Shown here piece after piece: positions 1-9,888 of a stretch of DNA of 64,000 nucleotides (position 1 is its first letter; the number at the start of each line of letters is the position of its first letter). Under the pieces are notes generated by a model that had not been told where the DNA came from, searched no databases, and was given only the letters and a program-made list of their open reading frames with translations. Origin of the DNA: JBNKFV01 sp050289485 (GTDB lineage: Bacteria; Pseudomonadota; Gammaproteobacteria; Pseudomonadales; Cellvibrionaceae). Where the stretch lies: the NCBI GenBank assembly GCA_050289485.1, contig JBNKFV010000023.1:7245-71244 (forward strand), in the 5' to 3' direction. A program made the translations under genes and the position numbers.

Positions 1-1157
1 GCCTGATGGGTAGTTTGATTTACCTGCTGATTCTTACCGGTGGTGCCAGCGCGTTCGCTGAAGCGGTTGCCAGAAAAGCCAATAGTCGTAATAAAACGCT
101 GATCGTAACCTGGCTGTTGGGTATTTTTCTGTTTATTGACGATTACCTCAATGCCATTGCCATTGGCTCGGCTATGAAAAAGGTGACCGACAAGTTTAAA
201 ATTTCTCGCGCAATGTTGTCGTATGTGGTGGATTCCACGGCGGCGCCAACCTGTGTGCTTATCCCTATTTCTACCTGGGCTGTATTTTTTGCCGGTATTC
301 TTGAGTCTGCCAATATCGCCGCTGATGGTGAGGGGCTCATGATGTATATGTCTGGCATCCCTTATATGTTCTATCCGCTGATTGCCATATTGATGGTGCC
401 GTTAGTTGCCACGGGTAAGATCCCATTATTGGGACTGATGAAAAAAACTGAGCAAAGTGCTCAGAAGGGTGTGTTTGCATTAACGCCGCTTGAGTATATT
501 GAAGAAGCCGAAGCAGCTACCACCGAGTATGCGAAACAAAACAGTACGATGTGGATGTTTTTGATCCCTTTGACCTGTTTGATTGGGTTTACAATTTACT
601 TCGACATTGATTTGTTAAAGGGCGTAATGGCTACATTGCTGATTACAGTTCCCCTGCTTGTAGTTAAAAAACTGGTTACATTGAATCAGGCCTTTGATGG
701 CTTGATGAACGGTTTCAAAATCATGATTCCACCATTGGCAATTGTGGTTGTTGCTTTTATGTTTAAAAATGTTAACGATCTATTAGGCTTGCCCCAATAT
801 GTGATTGAATCGTTAACGCCGTTGATGTCGCCAGCCTTTATGCCCTTGATAACGTTCTGGGCAATGGCGTTTATCTCGTTTGCAACGGGGTCGTCGTGGG
901 GTGTATTTGCGATTGCCATCCCCATTATTATGCCTTTAGGGCAAGCTGTAGGTGCCCCGGATGCGTTGGTTATTGGTGCACTGTTGTCGGCCAGTTCTTT
1001 TGGTAGTCATGCGTGCTTTTATGGCGATGCAACGGTGTTGTCAGCGCAGAGTAGTGGGCTTAGTGTTATGGAGCATGCGTTAAGTCAGCTGCCCTATGCA
1101 TTGCTGGCTGCAGTTATTGCGTCGTTAGTATTTATTGCTTTCGGTATCGCGATGTAA
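1..1157 (+). CDS. NhaC-family Na+/H+ antiporter, 5' end missing
   Basis: Inner-membrane secondary transporter of the NhaC/ion-transporter superfamily, expected to exchange Na+ for H+. The frame is already open at the window edge, so the N-terminal part is cut off; about 383 residues remain of a family that is usually 450-500 long. At least eight hydrophobic segments are visible, with conserved NhaC-like stretches GIFLFIDDYLNA near the beginning and FATGSSWG and SFGSHACFYGDAT in the second half. It converges on the DUF484 gene, with an inverted repeat between them. Family assignment is confident; ion specificity is inferred from family only. Confidence 0.85.
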   Translation, partial: LMGSLIYLLILTGGASAFAEAVARKANSRNKTLIVTWLLGIFLFIDDYLNAIAIGSAMKKVTDKFKISRAMLSYVVDSTAAPTCVLIPISTWAVFFAGILESANIAADGEGLMMYMSGIPYMFYPLIAILMVPLVATGKIPLLGLMKKTEQSAQKGVFALTPLEYIEEAEAATTEYAKQNSTMWMFLIPLTCLIGFTIYFDIDLLKGVMATLLITVPLLVVKKLVTLNQAFDGLMNGFKIMIPPLAIVVVAFMFKNVNDLLGLPQYVIESLTPLMSPAFMPLITFWAMAFISFATGSSWGVFAIAIPIIMPLGQAVGAPDALVIGALLSASSFGSHACFYGDATVLSAQSSGLSVMEHALSQLPYALLAAVIASLVFIAFGIAM

Positions 1158-1170
1158 TACGGGGTGAGGG

Positions 1171-1205
1171 CGAGCCTTCCTAAACGCTAACATTGGAAAG
1201 GCTCG
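1171..1205. terminator. inverted repeat between convergent genes
   Basis: CGAGCCTTCC is followed 14 bases later by GGAAAGGCTCG, giving a 10-bp stem with one bulged base. It lies between the convergent NhaC and DUF484 genes. There is no clear T-run on either side, so intrinsic termination is plausible but not demonstrated by the sequence. Confidence 0.5.
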
Positions 1206-1252
1206 TGTTCAGCAAATGGTAATGACTGTTTGCGGTAATGCTTGCTACGGTG

Positions 1253-1939
1253 TTAAGGCGTTAAGTATCTTGGCAGCAGGCGGTTTAGTATTTCTGCGAT
1301 ATAACTCAGAAACAATGTGCCCATACTCGATTTGTAATAATTGGGGTCGCAGTTGGCAATGGCAAGCAAACCAAAGTGTTGGCCGTGAATTAATGGCGCG
1401 GCGGCGGCAGAACCAATACTGGGCGTATCTTTTTCAAATAGAAATTCGAGCTCGTGTTTTGGCAGGTGGCCGCACATGGCCCGTGTGGTTTTGGCCAATG
1501 TTGGCAGCTTGGTGCGGGCGTCGTCGAAGGTAATGATTTTGCCAGAGCCTGCCTGTAATGTCGCAGGATCGCCAAACAGAACCAAACGGGTAAAGTGAAT
1601 TTTATATTCGTTGGCGAAGCTGTACATGAGGGCATCCACCAAATCGCCAAGATCTTGCGCTTCGAGCAGTGCCAGCGTGAGGCGTTTAGTTTTTTCAAAC
1701 AGTTTGTCGTTATCGCGGGCGTTATCGAGCAGGCTGCTGAGGCGGTGGCGCATGTCCATGTTGCGTTCCCGTAATACCGATACCTGGCGCTCGATCAGTG
1801 AAATGGCCGAGCCGGATTCGTGAGGCAACTCGAGTTCAGTTAGCAGGTTGGGGTGCTGAACAAAAAACTCCGGGTGCTCACGCAAAAAGTCGACAATGTC
1901 GCTATCGCTAAGGGTATCGGTATTGCTGGTTTCGCTCAT
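1253..1939 (-). CDS. DUF484 family protein (GAF-like)
   Basis: A 228-residue cytoplasmic protein of the DUF484 family, which has a GAF-like fold and no established biochemical role. The N-terminal third ([12 protein letters not shown], then a coiled-coil-like segment rich in R, E and L) and the GAF-like C-terminal part are both present, and the length is normal. Its start overlaps the end of dapF by 4 bases (ATGA), so the two are translationally coupled. In many gammaproteobacteria the next gene is xerC. Here the locus ends at DUF484 and meets a convergent transporter gene instead. Confidence 0.9.
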   Translation of the reverse strand: MSETSNTDTLSDSDIVDFLREHPEFFVQHPNLLTELELPHESGSAISLIERQVSVLRERNMDMRHRLSSLLDNARDNDKLFEKTKRLTLALLEAQDLGDLVDALMYSFANEYKIHFTRLVLFGDPATLQAGSGKIITFDDARTKLPTLAKTTRAMCGHLPKHELEFLFEKDTPSIGSAAAAPLIHGQHFGLLAIANCDPNYYKSSMGTLFLSYIAEILNRLLPRYLTP

Positions 1940-2766
1940 ATGGTTATTTGTCCCTGAAATACAGTCACGGCGGGGCCTGTCATCATGACCGGTGCGTTTT
2001 CGCCAGCCCAGTGAATTTCGAGTTTGCCGCCCGGCAGTTCCACTTCAACGGTTGAGTCTAACAGGTTGCGTAAGCGACCTGCCACCACTGCTGCACAGGC
2101 ACCGGTGCCGCAAGCCAGTGTTTCACCGGCACCGCGCTCATAGACGCGCAGTTTCACCTGGGTGCGTGAAATCACCTGCATAAAACCAACGTTAACACGA
2201 GCCGGAAAGCGTGTATGCTTTTCAATCGCCGGGCCTAGTGTTTCGACAGGTGCGGTTTGTACGTCGTCAACCACCATGACAGCGTGGGGGTTACCCATCG
2301 ACACTGCGCTGATATCGTAGTCGTTGCCATTAACCGCGAGCGGATACGTAATACGCAGGGCATCGGCGGTAAATGGGATGTCGGCCGGCTGTAACCGCGG
2401 TGCGCCCATGTCGACCGTTACGTGGTCTTTGTCTACCACTTTCAGTAACAGATTGCCGCCTTTGGTTTCCACGGCAATTTCTTTTTTACCGGTGAGTCGG
2501 CGGTCGCGTACAAACTTGGCAAAGCAGCGCGCGCCGTTGCCGCAGTTTTCCACTTCGGAGCCATCCGCATTGAAAATACGGTAACGAAAATCCATCTCCG
2601 GGCTTTGGGGAATTTCTACCAGTAACACTTGATCACAGCCTACGCCAAAACGCCGGTCAGACAGCGCCCTGATTTTTGCGCTGTTGAGTTTGACGCGTTG
2701 GCTGATGCCATCGATAACAACAAAGTCGTTACCTAAGCCGTGCATTTTGGTAAAGCGAAGTCGCAT
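1936..2766 (-). CDS. dapF: diaminopimelate epimerase
   Basis: Interconverts LL- and meso-diaminopimelate, the penultimate step of lysine synthesis and the source of meso-DAP for peptidoglycan. The protein has 276 residues, the usual length. Both catalytic cysteines are visible: C75 in ENCGNGARC and C219 in [10 protein letters not shown]. The N-terminal [17 protein letters not shown] is typical. It follows lysA by 34 bases and overlaps the DUF484 gene, forming an lptM-lysA-dapF-DUF484 operon read on the minus strand. Confidence 0.98.
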   Translation of the reverse strand: MRLRFTKMHGLGNDFVVIDGISQRVKLNSAKIRALSDRRFGVGCDQVLLVEIPQSPEMDFRYRIFNADGSEVENCGNGARCFAKFVRDRRLTGKKEIAVETKGGNLLLKVVDKDHVTVDMGAPRLQPADIPFTADALRITYPLAVNGNDYDISAVSMGNPHAVMVVDDVQTAPVETLGPAIEKHTRFPARVNVGFMQVISRTQVKLRVYERGAGETLACGTGACAAVVAGRLRNLLDSTVEVELPGGKLEIHWAGENAPVMMTGPAVTVFQGQITI

Positions 2767-2800
2767 TGTGATCTCGTTGGTACGGGTTTAAAAAAATAAT

Positions 2801-4051
2801 TTAGGCCGGGAGCGTGCTTTCGCCACGCACCAGGTCGTCAAAGGTTTCTCGTGCTCGAATCCTGTAAGCCTTGTCGCCATCGACCATAATTTCGGCCGCG
2901 CGGCCGCGGCTGTTGTAGTTGGAGCTCATTGTGAAGCCGTAGGCGCCGCTGCTCATCATGGCGAGCAGATCACCGGGTTGCAAATCCAATGCGCGGTCTT
3001 TGCCGAGAAAATCACCGGTTTCGCACACGGGGCCAACCAGATCCCAGTGGGTGGTTGCCGCAGTGGTGGTCTGTGTTACCGGCAAAATATTTTGCCATGC
3101 CTGATACAGCGATGGCCGAATATTATCATTCATGGCGGCATCAATAATGGCAAAATTTTTGTGCTCGGTGGGTTTCAGGTATTCCACTTTGGTAAGCAGC
3201 ACACCGGCATTAGCCGCGATAGAGCGGCCTGGTTCAAAAATCAGCGACAGTTTACGCTCGCCCAGTTTCGTTTTGATAGCGGCAAGGTAGTCGGCAACGG
3301 GTGGTGGCGCTTCCTCGTTGTAGGTGACACCGAGGCCGCCGCCCAAATCCAAGTGTTCAATATTGATGCCTTGTTCTGCCAGTGTATCAACCAGTTGCAG
3401 CACGCGATCCAGCGCGTCCAGAAAGGGAGCAAGCTTGGTCAACTGCGAGCCAATGTGGCAGTCGACACCCACGATATTGAGGCTGTTGTAGCTGGCGGCT
3501 TTTGCGTAGGCAGCAGGAGCCGCTTTGATATCGATACCAAATTTGTTTTCTTTCAGGCCCGTGGAAATATACGGGTGGGTGTTGGCATCCACATCGGGGT
3601 TAACCCGCAATGAAATATTAGCCACCATGCCTTTGTCCGCCGCTACCTTGGCCAAGATGTCGAGCTCGGCGGTGGATTCTACGTTAAAGCAGTGAACACC
3701 TGCGTCGAGTGCGCGAGTCATTTCTTCTGGCGTTTTACCAACGCCGGAAAACACCACTTTATGAGGATCACCGCCAGCGAGTAAAACCCGTTCCAGTTCA
3801 CCGACAGACACAATGTCAAAACCGGCGCCGAGGCGTGCGAGCAGGTTCAACACCGCAATGTTGGAGTTAGCTTTAACGGCATAGCAGATCATGCCAGGGT
3901 GATCACCTAGCGCCTGTTGATAATCTTGAAAGTGGCGGGTAAACGCCGCCCGGCTGTACACATAAGTCGGTGTACCATATTGCGCGGCGATATCGCTCAG
4001 CGTAACGCCTTCGGCACAAAGCTGGCCATGTTGGTAAGCAAAATCTGTCAT
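2801..4051 (-). CDS. lysA: diaminopimelate decarboxylase
   Basis: PLP-dependent enzyme that decarboxylates meso-diaminopimelate to L-lysine. The start MTDFAYQHG was preferred over an in-frame ATG 18 bases upstream because family members usually begin close to this point; this gives 416 residues. The PLP lysine is K60 in CYAVKANSN. The glycine-rich phosphate-binding loop (LDLGGGLG) and the C-terminal substrate-binding segment (GPVCETGDFLGKDR) are present. It lies between lptM and dapF, the standard arrangement. Confidence 0.97.
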   Translation of the reverse strand: MTDFAYQHGQLCAEGVTLSDIAAQYGTPTYVYSRAAFTRHFQDYQQALGDHPGMICYAVKANSNIAVLNLLARLGAGFDIVSVGELERVLLAGGDPHKVVFSGVGKTPEEMTRALDAGVHCFNVESTAELDILAKVAADKGMVANISLRVNPDVDANTHPYISTGLKENKFGIDIKAAPAAYAKAASYNSLNIVGVDCHIGSQLTKLAPFLDALDRVLQLVDTLAEQGINIEHLDLGGGLGVTYNEEAPPPVADYLAAIKTKLGERKLSLIFEPGRSIAANAGVLLTKVEYLKPTEHKNFAIIDAAMNDNIRPSLYQAWQNILPVTQTTTAATTHWDLVGPVCETGDFLGKDRALDLQPGDLLAMMSSGAYGFTMSSNYNSRGRAAEIMVDGDKAYRIRARETFDDLVRGESTLPA

Positions 4052-4090
4052 GGGTGTTCGCAGTCTCAAATTCGGTCGATCGACAAACCC

Positions 4091-4243
4091 TTATTGGGCT
4101 TGTTGTTCTTGTGTTGGTTGTTCCGGTTGCGGCAGATAGAGAGGGCCTTTTTGCCCACAGGCCGTCAGGGTAAGCAACGCAACAAGGATTACCAGGCTGC
4201 ATTTGGCTAGTAGGTGACGTGTGGTGTACGGGTGTCTGGACAT
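4091..4243 (-). CDS. lptM: LptM/YifL small lipoprotein
   Basis: A 50-residue outer-membrane lipoprotein that in E. coli assists oxidative assembly of the LPS translocon LptD. It has a basic start, a hydrophobic segment and a lipobox LTAC followed by the family motif GQKGPLYLP. The tail is rich in P, Q and E. The ATG at 4243 was chosen because it gives a proper signal peptide. It lies just upstream of lysA, as in most gammaproteobacteria. Confidence 0.93.
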   Translation of the reverse strand: MSRHPYTTRHLLAKCSLVILVALLTLTACGQKGPLYLPQPEQPTQEQQAQ

Positions 4244-4399
4244 AATTACTGGGTTACGGCAGCCGGTTAATGAAAGTTCGCTAGTATAGCGATTGCGAGG
4301 TGGGGCGTCAGCTATTGTCGCCAGCGGCTGGACGCTACAGGCCGATACTTGGGATAATCCCCGCCTTTGATGCCTGCGAATTGATGTGAGAGTTGAGCC

Positions 4400-4732
4400 A
4401 TGAATGATGCACAGTTTGATGAACGCGCCGAAACCTTGTTTGCTGCGATAGAAGATGCCATCGATGAAGGGGCCTGGGCGCTTGATTATGAAAGCGGTGC
4501 CGTCTTCACCATTGACTGTGAAGATACCGGTACGCAGGTGATTGTGTCGCGGCAACGGCCCATGCATCAGATCTGGGTGGCCGCCAAGTCGGGCGGGTTT
4601 CATCTGGGCTGGGAAGATGGCGACTGGGTGTGTACCACCACCAAAGAAACTATCACGGCGTTGTTGTCACGTGTTTGCACGGAGCAGTCTGCCGCGCCGG
4701 TTGAATTTGATTTGGGCGATCTGGACGCTTAA
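4400..4732 (+). CDS. cyaY: frataxin-like iron donor CyaY
   Basis: A 110-residue cytoplasmic iron-binding protein that modulates Fe-S cluster assembly on IscS/IscU. The N-terminal helix is rich in acidic residues (FDERAETLFAAIEDAIDE), as expected for iron binding, and the sheet motif QIWVAAKSGGFH is present. It is divergent from lptM-lysA and convergent with cyaA, the common neighbourhood of this gene. Confidence 0.95.
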   Translation: MNDAQFDERAETLFAAIEDAIDEGAWALDYESGAVFTIDCEDTGTQVIVSRQRPMHQIWVAAKSGGFHLGWEDGDWVCTTTKETITALLSRVCTEQSAAPVEFDLGDLDA

Positions 4733-4740
4733 CCGCCAGG

Positions 4741-7623
4741 CTAACCGGCGGCGCGTTCTTGATCGAGTATGTCAGTCATGGCCTGATTCAGGCGCTGCTC
4801 AAGCTGCAGTTTTAATTGCAGATACTGGCTGGTTTGCCAGGGCTGGTGGTCGTTGGTGGCGTCTTGCAAAGGGCTTATATCCACCGCACTGATATGGCAG
4901 GGGTAAGCCTCGCGGTTGGCGCGGCGGTCGAGAATCGAGGCCGCCACCTCATGAAACACCTTGGCCCCTAATTCTGCTTGGTCGAAGTGTTTGCCATCGT
5001 TGTCGAAGCGGTACATCCATTCCTGCTGTGGGCCCAGCCCCACCTGCACACTGATAGTAAAAATACTCAGCTGTTCCAGTTCGGTGGTGACAATGCGTTT
5101 GTCCACTTCCCACTGGTTGGCGTGATTGCGCGACATGGCAAAAAACTCTACCGGGTACACGCTCGCGCTGGACTTCTCTTCTGGCTTGATCACATTGCAG
5201 GTGTTGAGTACATGGCGAATAAACTGATGCAGGGGGCGCAGCAGCAGCTTGGGTGAAACATAGGGCTGTTGATATACCGTGAGTGTGTTGCGTTCGTCGA
5301 TCACAAACAGCTCAGCGATTTTGTCGTGCACGTAGTAAAGTACATTGATGGTGCGGTTGCGTGTGTATAGGGCTAGCAAACTGAGGGGATGGTGTATCAG
5401 GCTATCCTCATCCACGAACAGGGCTCGGTGTTCCCGCGTGGGCTTGCTCATGTAATGAACAATGTCTTGCGGGTTAGAAAATGTTTCAAAAACCAGTGCA
5501 CCGTCGCTGATAAAAAACAGATAGTGCTGACCGGCGAGGGTAATCAGAAAGCGATTGTTAAGGCTGTCGGCACTGTGAAAAAAACAGTTATTGAGCTGGC
5601 TGATCAGGCTGCTGACCCGCGCCTCGATGGGTTTGCCATAGTGCTGGTCGAGGCAGCGGCAGAGTGTTTCGGGCACTCGGGGTTGTTTGGCCAGCAGGCA
5701 GCGCTCCACAATATATTGAATCAAGCCGATTACTGCGTTAGCGGATTCGTCGTGGTGATGGCCTCTGTATCGCAACTGGGTAACGCGCACCTCCTGCCAG
5801 GTGCTCTTGTTGATGACTTCAATACTTTGCACCAGGTTGTGATTGTCGCCACTATAGTTCAACGGATCGGTGCTAGCGGTAATAATGTGTTCGTGAGCAC
5901 TATGGGTTTTGTTTGCCAGGTTGATCATTACCAGCAGTTTGTCGGTTTTGGCCGGTTGACTGAAGGTGTTGTGAGCCGGTGCTGGCATGGGCAGCGGCAG
6001 CCAATTTTGCAGGGCTACCAAGGCTTGTTTGAGGACCCAGCTTGGCAGCAGGTTTTCATTTTGTGGGAGCAAACGGGTCTCGCTGGTGGCAATGCCGTTG
6101 CAGTAACACCACAGCAGTAATTCCAGCAGCGAGGGTGCACGTTTAAAACTGTAACTGTCGGCCCATTGCTCACTGTCATTGGGCAGGGCATTCACCTGCC
6201 AGCCGCCTGCGCCGCTGGTGCTTTTGGCAAACAGTAATTGCGGCTCGCTCATGTCACCGGAAATATTCAGGTTAATCCAGTCAACCTTGCCAGTTTCGCG
6301 GCCAAACGTGGTTTTGAGTTTGCGCCCCAGGATGTTCAGTTCGCGGGTGTTAATCGCCAGTCCATCGGCATGCGCCTTGGCAAAGGTGATCAGGCTGCGG
6401 TAGCTGGCCGTCAGCTCTTTCACCAGTTGCTGATATTCTGTGACGACTTGTTGCACTTTCCAGTGGTTCTGGCGGTCGAGGTGCTCAAGCTCGCGGCGGG
6501 TCCAGCCCCAGCTTTCCACCATCTCTTCCAGCAAGGTACGTTGCCAGCTCTTGGTATGCGAGGTCAGGGGTTTGGTCAGGCGTTTGTTGACCTTGATATA
6601 AAAGCAGCGGCGTACCAGGTCGAGCCGATCCAGCGCTCGCTGGTTTTGCAAGTAAGCCTCCAGCCGCCGGTAAATCATTACGTAGCCGTCGAGCTGCTCC
6701 GTGCGCAGGTCGCCCTGGTAAATACTGCGTTTAAAGTCCAAACACAACGGTACCATGCGCGTATAGTCGGCGGTGTAGCATTCCAGTACCAGCAGTTTCA
6801 GTACGGATTTATGGGGTGATTCAATGGCCTTATAGAGTTGCCAGATACTGGCGCCTATGAATTCTTCGCTGGGAATACGCGCCACATGGCCGAAATCCAG
6901 TATATGATCGCGGTTGAGAAAGCGTTTGTTGAGCAAAGTGTTGGCATAGGCTTGATACTCGTGCTCGCATTCGGCGGGTACATACCACCATAGCGGGTGC
7001 CGGCCCGCCAGCCAGATGGCGGTGCGGTAAAACTCGTCGAGCAGCAGGTAGTGTTGGGCACTGCCGCTGGACTCTTTATCGAGATGGGTGCGCTGGCCGG
7101 TGCGAAAGGCATCGCAATCCATTAAAAAGAAGTGAACCTCCAGCCCCTGGTCCAGGGCCCAGCGTGAAATCTGTTTGGCCTTGTGCTGCAGCATATCGAG
7201 ATTATCGGTGCTAATACCCGGCCGGTGGCAGAGCCAGCAGTCGAGGTCGCTGCGCTCGCTGTGCGCTACGGTGCCGACGCTGCCCATGATAAACAGTGAA
7301 TAAATATCAGCAGTTTGTTGTTTGTTGCTGTGATAACGAAAGCTGCGCGCTAAATGTTGGGCGTTCTGCAAACATTGTTTGTCGGGCTCGAAGTGTGAAA
7401 TGCGTGCTGGTGTTTTGTGCGAGATATACCCCGGCAGCGAGGGGTGGTTGGTATGAAACAACAGTGGCAATAAATCGAGAATCAGCTGGTGGCGCTTGCT
7501 CAGCGCATTGCGGGTGCGGGTGAGTCGCTGCTCATTGACCTGTAAAAACCGTGATTTGAGGTCTTTTAATACTTTGCGGTCCAAGCCGTCATTGATGGCT
7601 TGTGTGTCAATGGCTTTGTTCAT
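4741..7623 (-). CDS. cyaA: class I adenylate cyclase
   Basis: Makes cyclic AMP from ATP, feeding CRP-type regulation. The start MNKAIDTQ was chosen over an ATG 105 bases upstream because the extra leader is not family-like; this gives 960 residues, longer than the 848 of E. coli. The N-terminal catalytic domain shows FIMGSVGTVAHSERSDLDCW, containing the nucleotidyltransferase GS...D.D pattern. The large C-terminal regulatory region follows. It converges on cyaY with only 8 bases between stop codons. Confidence 0.95.
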   Translation of the reverse strand: MNKAIDTQAINDGLDRKVLKDLKSRFLQVNEQRLTRTRNALSKRHQLILDLLPLLFHTNHPSLPGYISHKTPARISHFEPDKQCLQNAQHLARSFRYHSNKQQTADIYSLFIMGSVGTVAHSERSDLDCWLCHRPGISTDNLDMLQHKAKQISRWALDQGLEVHFFLMDCDAFRTGQRTHLDKESSGSAQHYLLLDEFYRTAIWLAGRHPLWWYVPAECEHEYQAYANTLLNKRFLNRDHILDFGHVARIPSEEFIGASIWQLYKAIESPHKSVLKLLVLECYTADYTRMVPLCLDFKRSIYQGDLRTEQLDGYVMIYRRLEAYLQNQRALDRLDLVRRCFYIKVNKRLTKPLTSHTKSWQRTLLEEMVESWGWTRRELEHLDRQNHWKVQQVVTEYQQLVKELTASYRSLITFAKAHADGLAINTRELNILGRKLKTTFGRETGKVDWINLNISGDMSEPQLLFAKSTSGAGGWQVNALPNDSEQWADSYSFKRAPSLLELLLWCYCNGIATSETRLLPQNENLLPSWVLKQALVALQNWLPLPMPAPAHNTFSQPAKTDKLLVMINLANKTHSAHEHIITASTDPLNYSGDNHNLVQSIEVINKSTWQEVRVTQLRYRGHHHDESANAVIGLIQYIVERCLLAKQPRVPETLCRCLDQHYGKPIEARVSSLISQLNNCFFHSADSLNNRFLITLAGQHYLFFISDGALVFETFSNPQDIVHYMSKPTREHRALFVDEDSLIHHPLSLLALYTRNRTINVLYYVHDKIAELFVIDERNTLTVYQQPYVSPKLLLRPLHQFIRHVLNTCNVIKPEEKSSASVYPVEFFAMSRNHANQWEVDKRIVTTELEQLSIFTISVQVGLGPQQEWMYRFDNDGKHFDQAELGAKVFHEVAASILDRRANREAYPCHISAVDISPLQDATNDHQPWQTSQYLQLKLQLEQRLNQAMTDILDQERAAG

Positions 7624-7687
7624 TACGTGAGTATAGGGCCGGTATAAGTAAATGTTAAGGACGGCAAAATGGTTCCAGCCCCTTGGG

Positions 7688-7908
7688 TTGTGGCTAAAAA
7701 GCCGCCACTCTGCGTTGCTCGTACCCAAAGCACTCGCGATGCTCGTGGGGCAGGCTCTCGTTCATTTGGAATAACCCCCAAAACGCCGGGAGCGTTTTTG
7801 CGCGTAAGCCCCGAAGGGGTGAAGCATAGGGATAGGCTGAACAAACCTCTCTCCTCAGGCCTCGCCTAAAGCGCCTACTGTTGGAAATTGGCGGCTTTTT
7901 AGCCACAA
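7688..7908. repeat. 221-bp element with perfect 19-bp terminal inverted repeats
   Basis: TTGTGGCTAAAAAGCCGCC at 7688-7706 is repeated as its exact reverse complement at 7890-7908. Each end also contains a short palindrome, GGCT(AAAAA)AGCC-like. The interior has no credible coding frame. The element fills most of the 315-bp gap between the cyaA start and the hybrid kinase stop, and nothing else was recognised there. No flanking target duplication is obvious. It could be a miniature transposable element or a long-range hairpin acting on transcripts. Confidence 0.6.
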
Positions 7909-7938
7909 CAGACTCATCCAAATTAGCGTTAACAGGCC

Positions 7939-9687
7939 CTAGAGTTCTTTAGCGGCTTCATCGGGCACAAACTTTAGCAGGGTTTTGTAGAGCAGATCCG
8001 GATTCACTGGTTTGGTGAGGTAGTCGTTCATACCCGCTTGCAGACAGCGCTCACGGTCTTCCTCCAATACGTGTGCAGTCATGGCGATAATAGGCAGGTG
8101 GTTATACTCGGCCATGCGACGTATGGTTTGTGTGGCCTCGTAGCCGTCCATCACTGGCATATCCATATCCATCAGCACGGCATCGAACGTTGTGTGTTGC
8201 GCTAGCAGGATAATGGCTTCCGCGCCATGGTTGGCAATGGTCACTCTGGCACCTTTGCGTGTTAGCAGGCCGTCGGCAATTTTCTGGTTCACCGGATTAT
8301 CTTCAACCACCAGAATATGAGTTTGCGCCAGGCGCTGGTAGTCGGGTTCACCTCCTGCGTCGGGGCTGCTTAGCAATTCGTAGCCAAAGGTGTCGGCAAT
8401 GGTATCGAACAGACTCGAATAGGTTATCGGCTTGTGAATATACCCGTCGACGTAGTCGGGGTGTTTCAAACCAAAAATTTCTTCGCGGTTGTGGGCCGAT
8501 GTCAGCACAATTTTGGGTTTTATCGGCAATTTACCGCTACTTTTGATCAACTTACTGGCCATCAGCCCGTTGATGGAAGGCATGCGGTAATCCATCAATA
8601 CCAGTCGAAACGGAGCGTTGGTGTCGGCTTGGTCGATCAGTCGGCGGATCGCATCGTTGGCGTTGGATACACACTCTGTGCGTAGTTTCAGGTGGCCGCA
8701 TAGCTCGTTCACGATATAACTGGCAATGGGATTATCGTCCACAATCAAGGTGTGCAGGTCGGCAAAGCATTCGGGGTTTTCCTTGAGTCGCTGGGGGCTT
8801 TGCAGCCCGCGCTCGGTCACAATGCTGAACTGCACCGTAGTGCCTTTGTCGGGCACGCTTTGTATGTGTATCTGGCCAGACATACGTTCGATCAGCTGTT
8901 TGCAGATGGCCAGGCCCAGGCCGGTGCCGGGGTATTGGCGTTTATTGCTTTCGTCTTGCTGGCTGAATGCGTCGAACAGCCGTGTCTGAAATGCGGGTTC
9001 AATACCTGAGCCGGTGTCCGTAATTTCAAACTGCAAAGCGACCTTGTTATCGTCTTCGTCTATTGGGTGTTGCAGGCCAATATTGACCCGAACATGCCCG
9101 CTTTGAGTAAATTTAATCGCGTTATCGATCAGGTGTATGAGTACTTGCTTCAGGCGGCTGGCATCACCTCGAAGTGACAGCGGTACGGCCTGGGCAAAGT
9201 GGTAATGGATGTCCAGCCCTTTGGCTTCGGCCGCAGGCTGCATTTGGTTGGCAACCGATTTCATCACCAGGTCGAGATTAAAGTAGTCGTTGCTTAGGGT
9301 CAGGTCGTTACTGCTCAGGCGCGAAAAATCGAGAATGTCGTCGACCGAGCCCAAAAGGGTTTGACTGGCCTCTTCAATATCACGAAGACACTGGGTCTGC
9401 TGAGGGGTTAATGGTGTGTCGCGCAGCAGATACGCCATGCCGGTAATGGCATTGATGGGGGTGCGAAGTTCGTGGCTGATACGGCTCAGAAACTGGCTGC
9501 GGGCCAGGGCGTAGTCGTTGAGTTGCTGGGTAGCTCTATGGGTTTGCTGTTCAAGCGCGTTTTCAAGCTCAGCAACCCTAGACTGCAATGCCTGAATCTG
9601 TTCGTCTTTGTCTTGTGGTTGGCTGGCCGGTTGAGGAACGGGGGCAGGCTTGTCAGACATGTGGTGTTTTGAACTATCCTTGGGCAT
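7939..9687 (-). CDS. soluble hybrid histidine kinase with two receiver domains
   Basis: A 582-residue signalling kinase. Order of parts: a coiled-coil N-terminus (about residues 28-60) without a recognised sensor domain or membrane segment; HisKA with phospho-acceptor H72 in SRISHELRTPINA; HATPase with GTGLGLAICKQLIERMSG; then two receiver domains with phospho-acceptor aspartates in VLMDYRMP and VLMDMDMP. An alternative start MSDKPAP lies 27 bases downstream. Lack of a transmembrane segment suggests a cytoplasmic kinase that takes its signal from a partner. It is flanked by cyaA and argH and is not obviously in an operon with either. Confidence 0.9.
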   Translation of the reverse strand: MPKDSSKHHMSDKPAPVPQPASQPQDKDEQIQALQSRVAELENALEQQTHRATQQLNDYALARSQFLSRISHELRTPINAITGMAYLLRDTPLTPQQTQCLRDIEEASQTLLGSVDDILDFSRLSSNDLTLSNDYFNLDLVMKSVANQMQPAAEAKGLDIHYHFAQAVPLSLRGDASRLKQVLIHLIDNAIKFTQSGHVRVNIGLQHPIDEDDNKVALQFEITDTGSGIEPAFQTRLFDAFSQQDESNKRQYPGTGLGLAICKQLIERMSGQIHIQSVPDKGTTVQFSIVTERGLQSPQRLKENPECFADLHTLIVDDNPIASYIVNELCGHLKLRTECVSNANDAIRRLIDQADTNAPFRLVLMDYRMPSINGLMASKLIKSSGKLPIKPKIVLTSAHNREEIFGLKHPDYVDGYIHKPITYSSLFDTIADTFGYELLSSPDAGGEPDYQRLAQTHILVVEDNPVNQKIADGLLTRKGARVTIANHGAEAIILLAQHTTFDAVLMDMDMPVMDGYEATQTIRRMAEYNHLPIIAMTAHVLEEDRERCLQAGMNDYLTKPVNPDLLYKTLLKFVPDEAAKEL

Positions 9688-9842
9688 AGGTCACTGAGCC
9701 AGCAATTAAACTGTGTCTTAGGGTGGGCATTCCATGTTCGCCAACGCACACCTGATTCTGCCAGCTACAGGGTATTGTCGCGCGGAGAGAGCCATAGCAT
9801 ATAAGTTTAGTTGCAGATGCCGGTGGCGCAATTATTCGATAG

Positions 9843-9874
9843 AAAAATCGGCGCGACACACCGGAGTGTGTCGC
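9843..9874 (-). terminator. rho-independent terminator after argH
   Basis: GCGACACAC and GTGTGTCGC form a perfect 9-bp stem with loop CGGA at 9853-9874. On the minus strand the stem is followed by a short T-run within ten bases. It lies 15 bases past the argH stop. Confidence 0.75.
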
Positions 9875-9888
9875 ATAATTCCACATAT

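Noticed and set aside
2978..3613. long plus-strand open frame inside lysA
   Set aside because: It lies wholly antisense to lysA, which has all family motifs; it has no ribosome site and no recognisable domain.
4733..4752. CCGCC/GGCGG hairpin between cyaY and cyaA
   Set aside because: Only 5 bp of stem, overlapping the cyaA stop and without a T-run; too weak to call a terminator.
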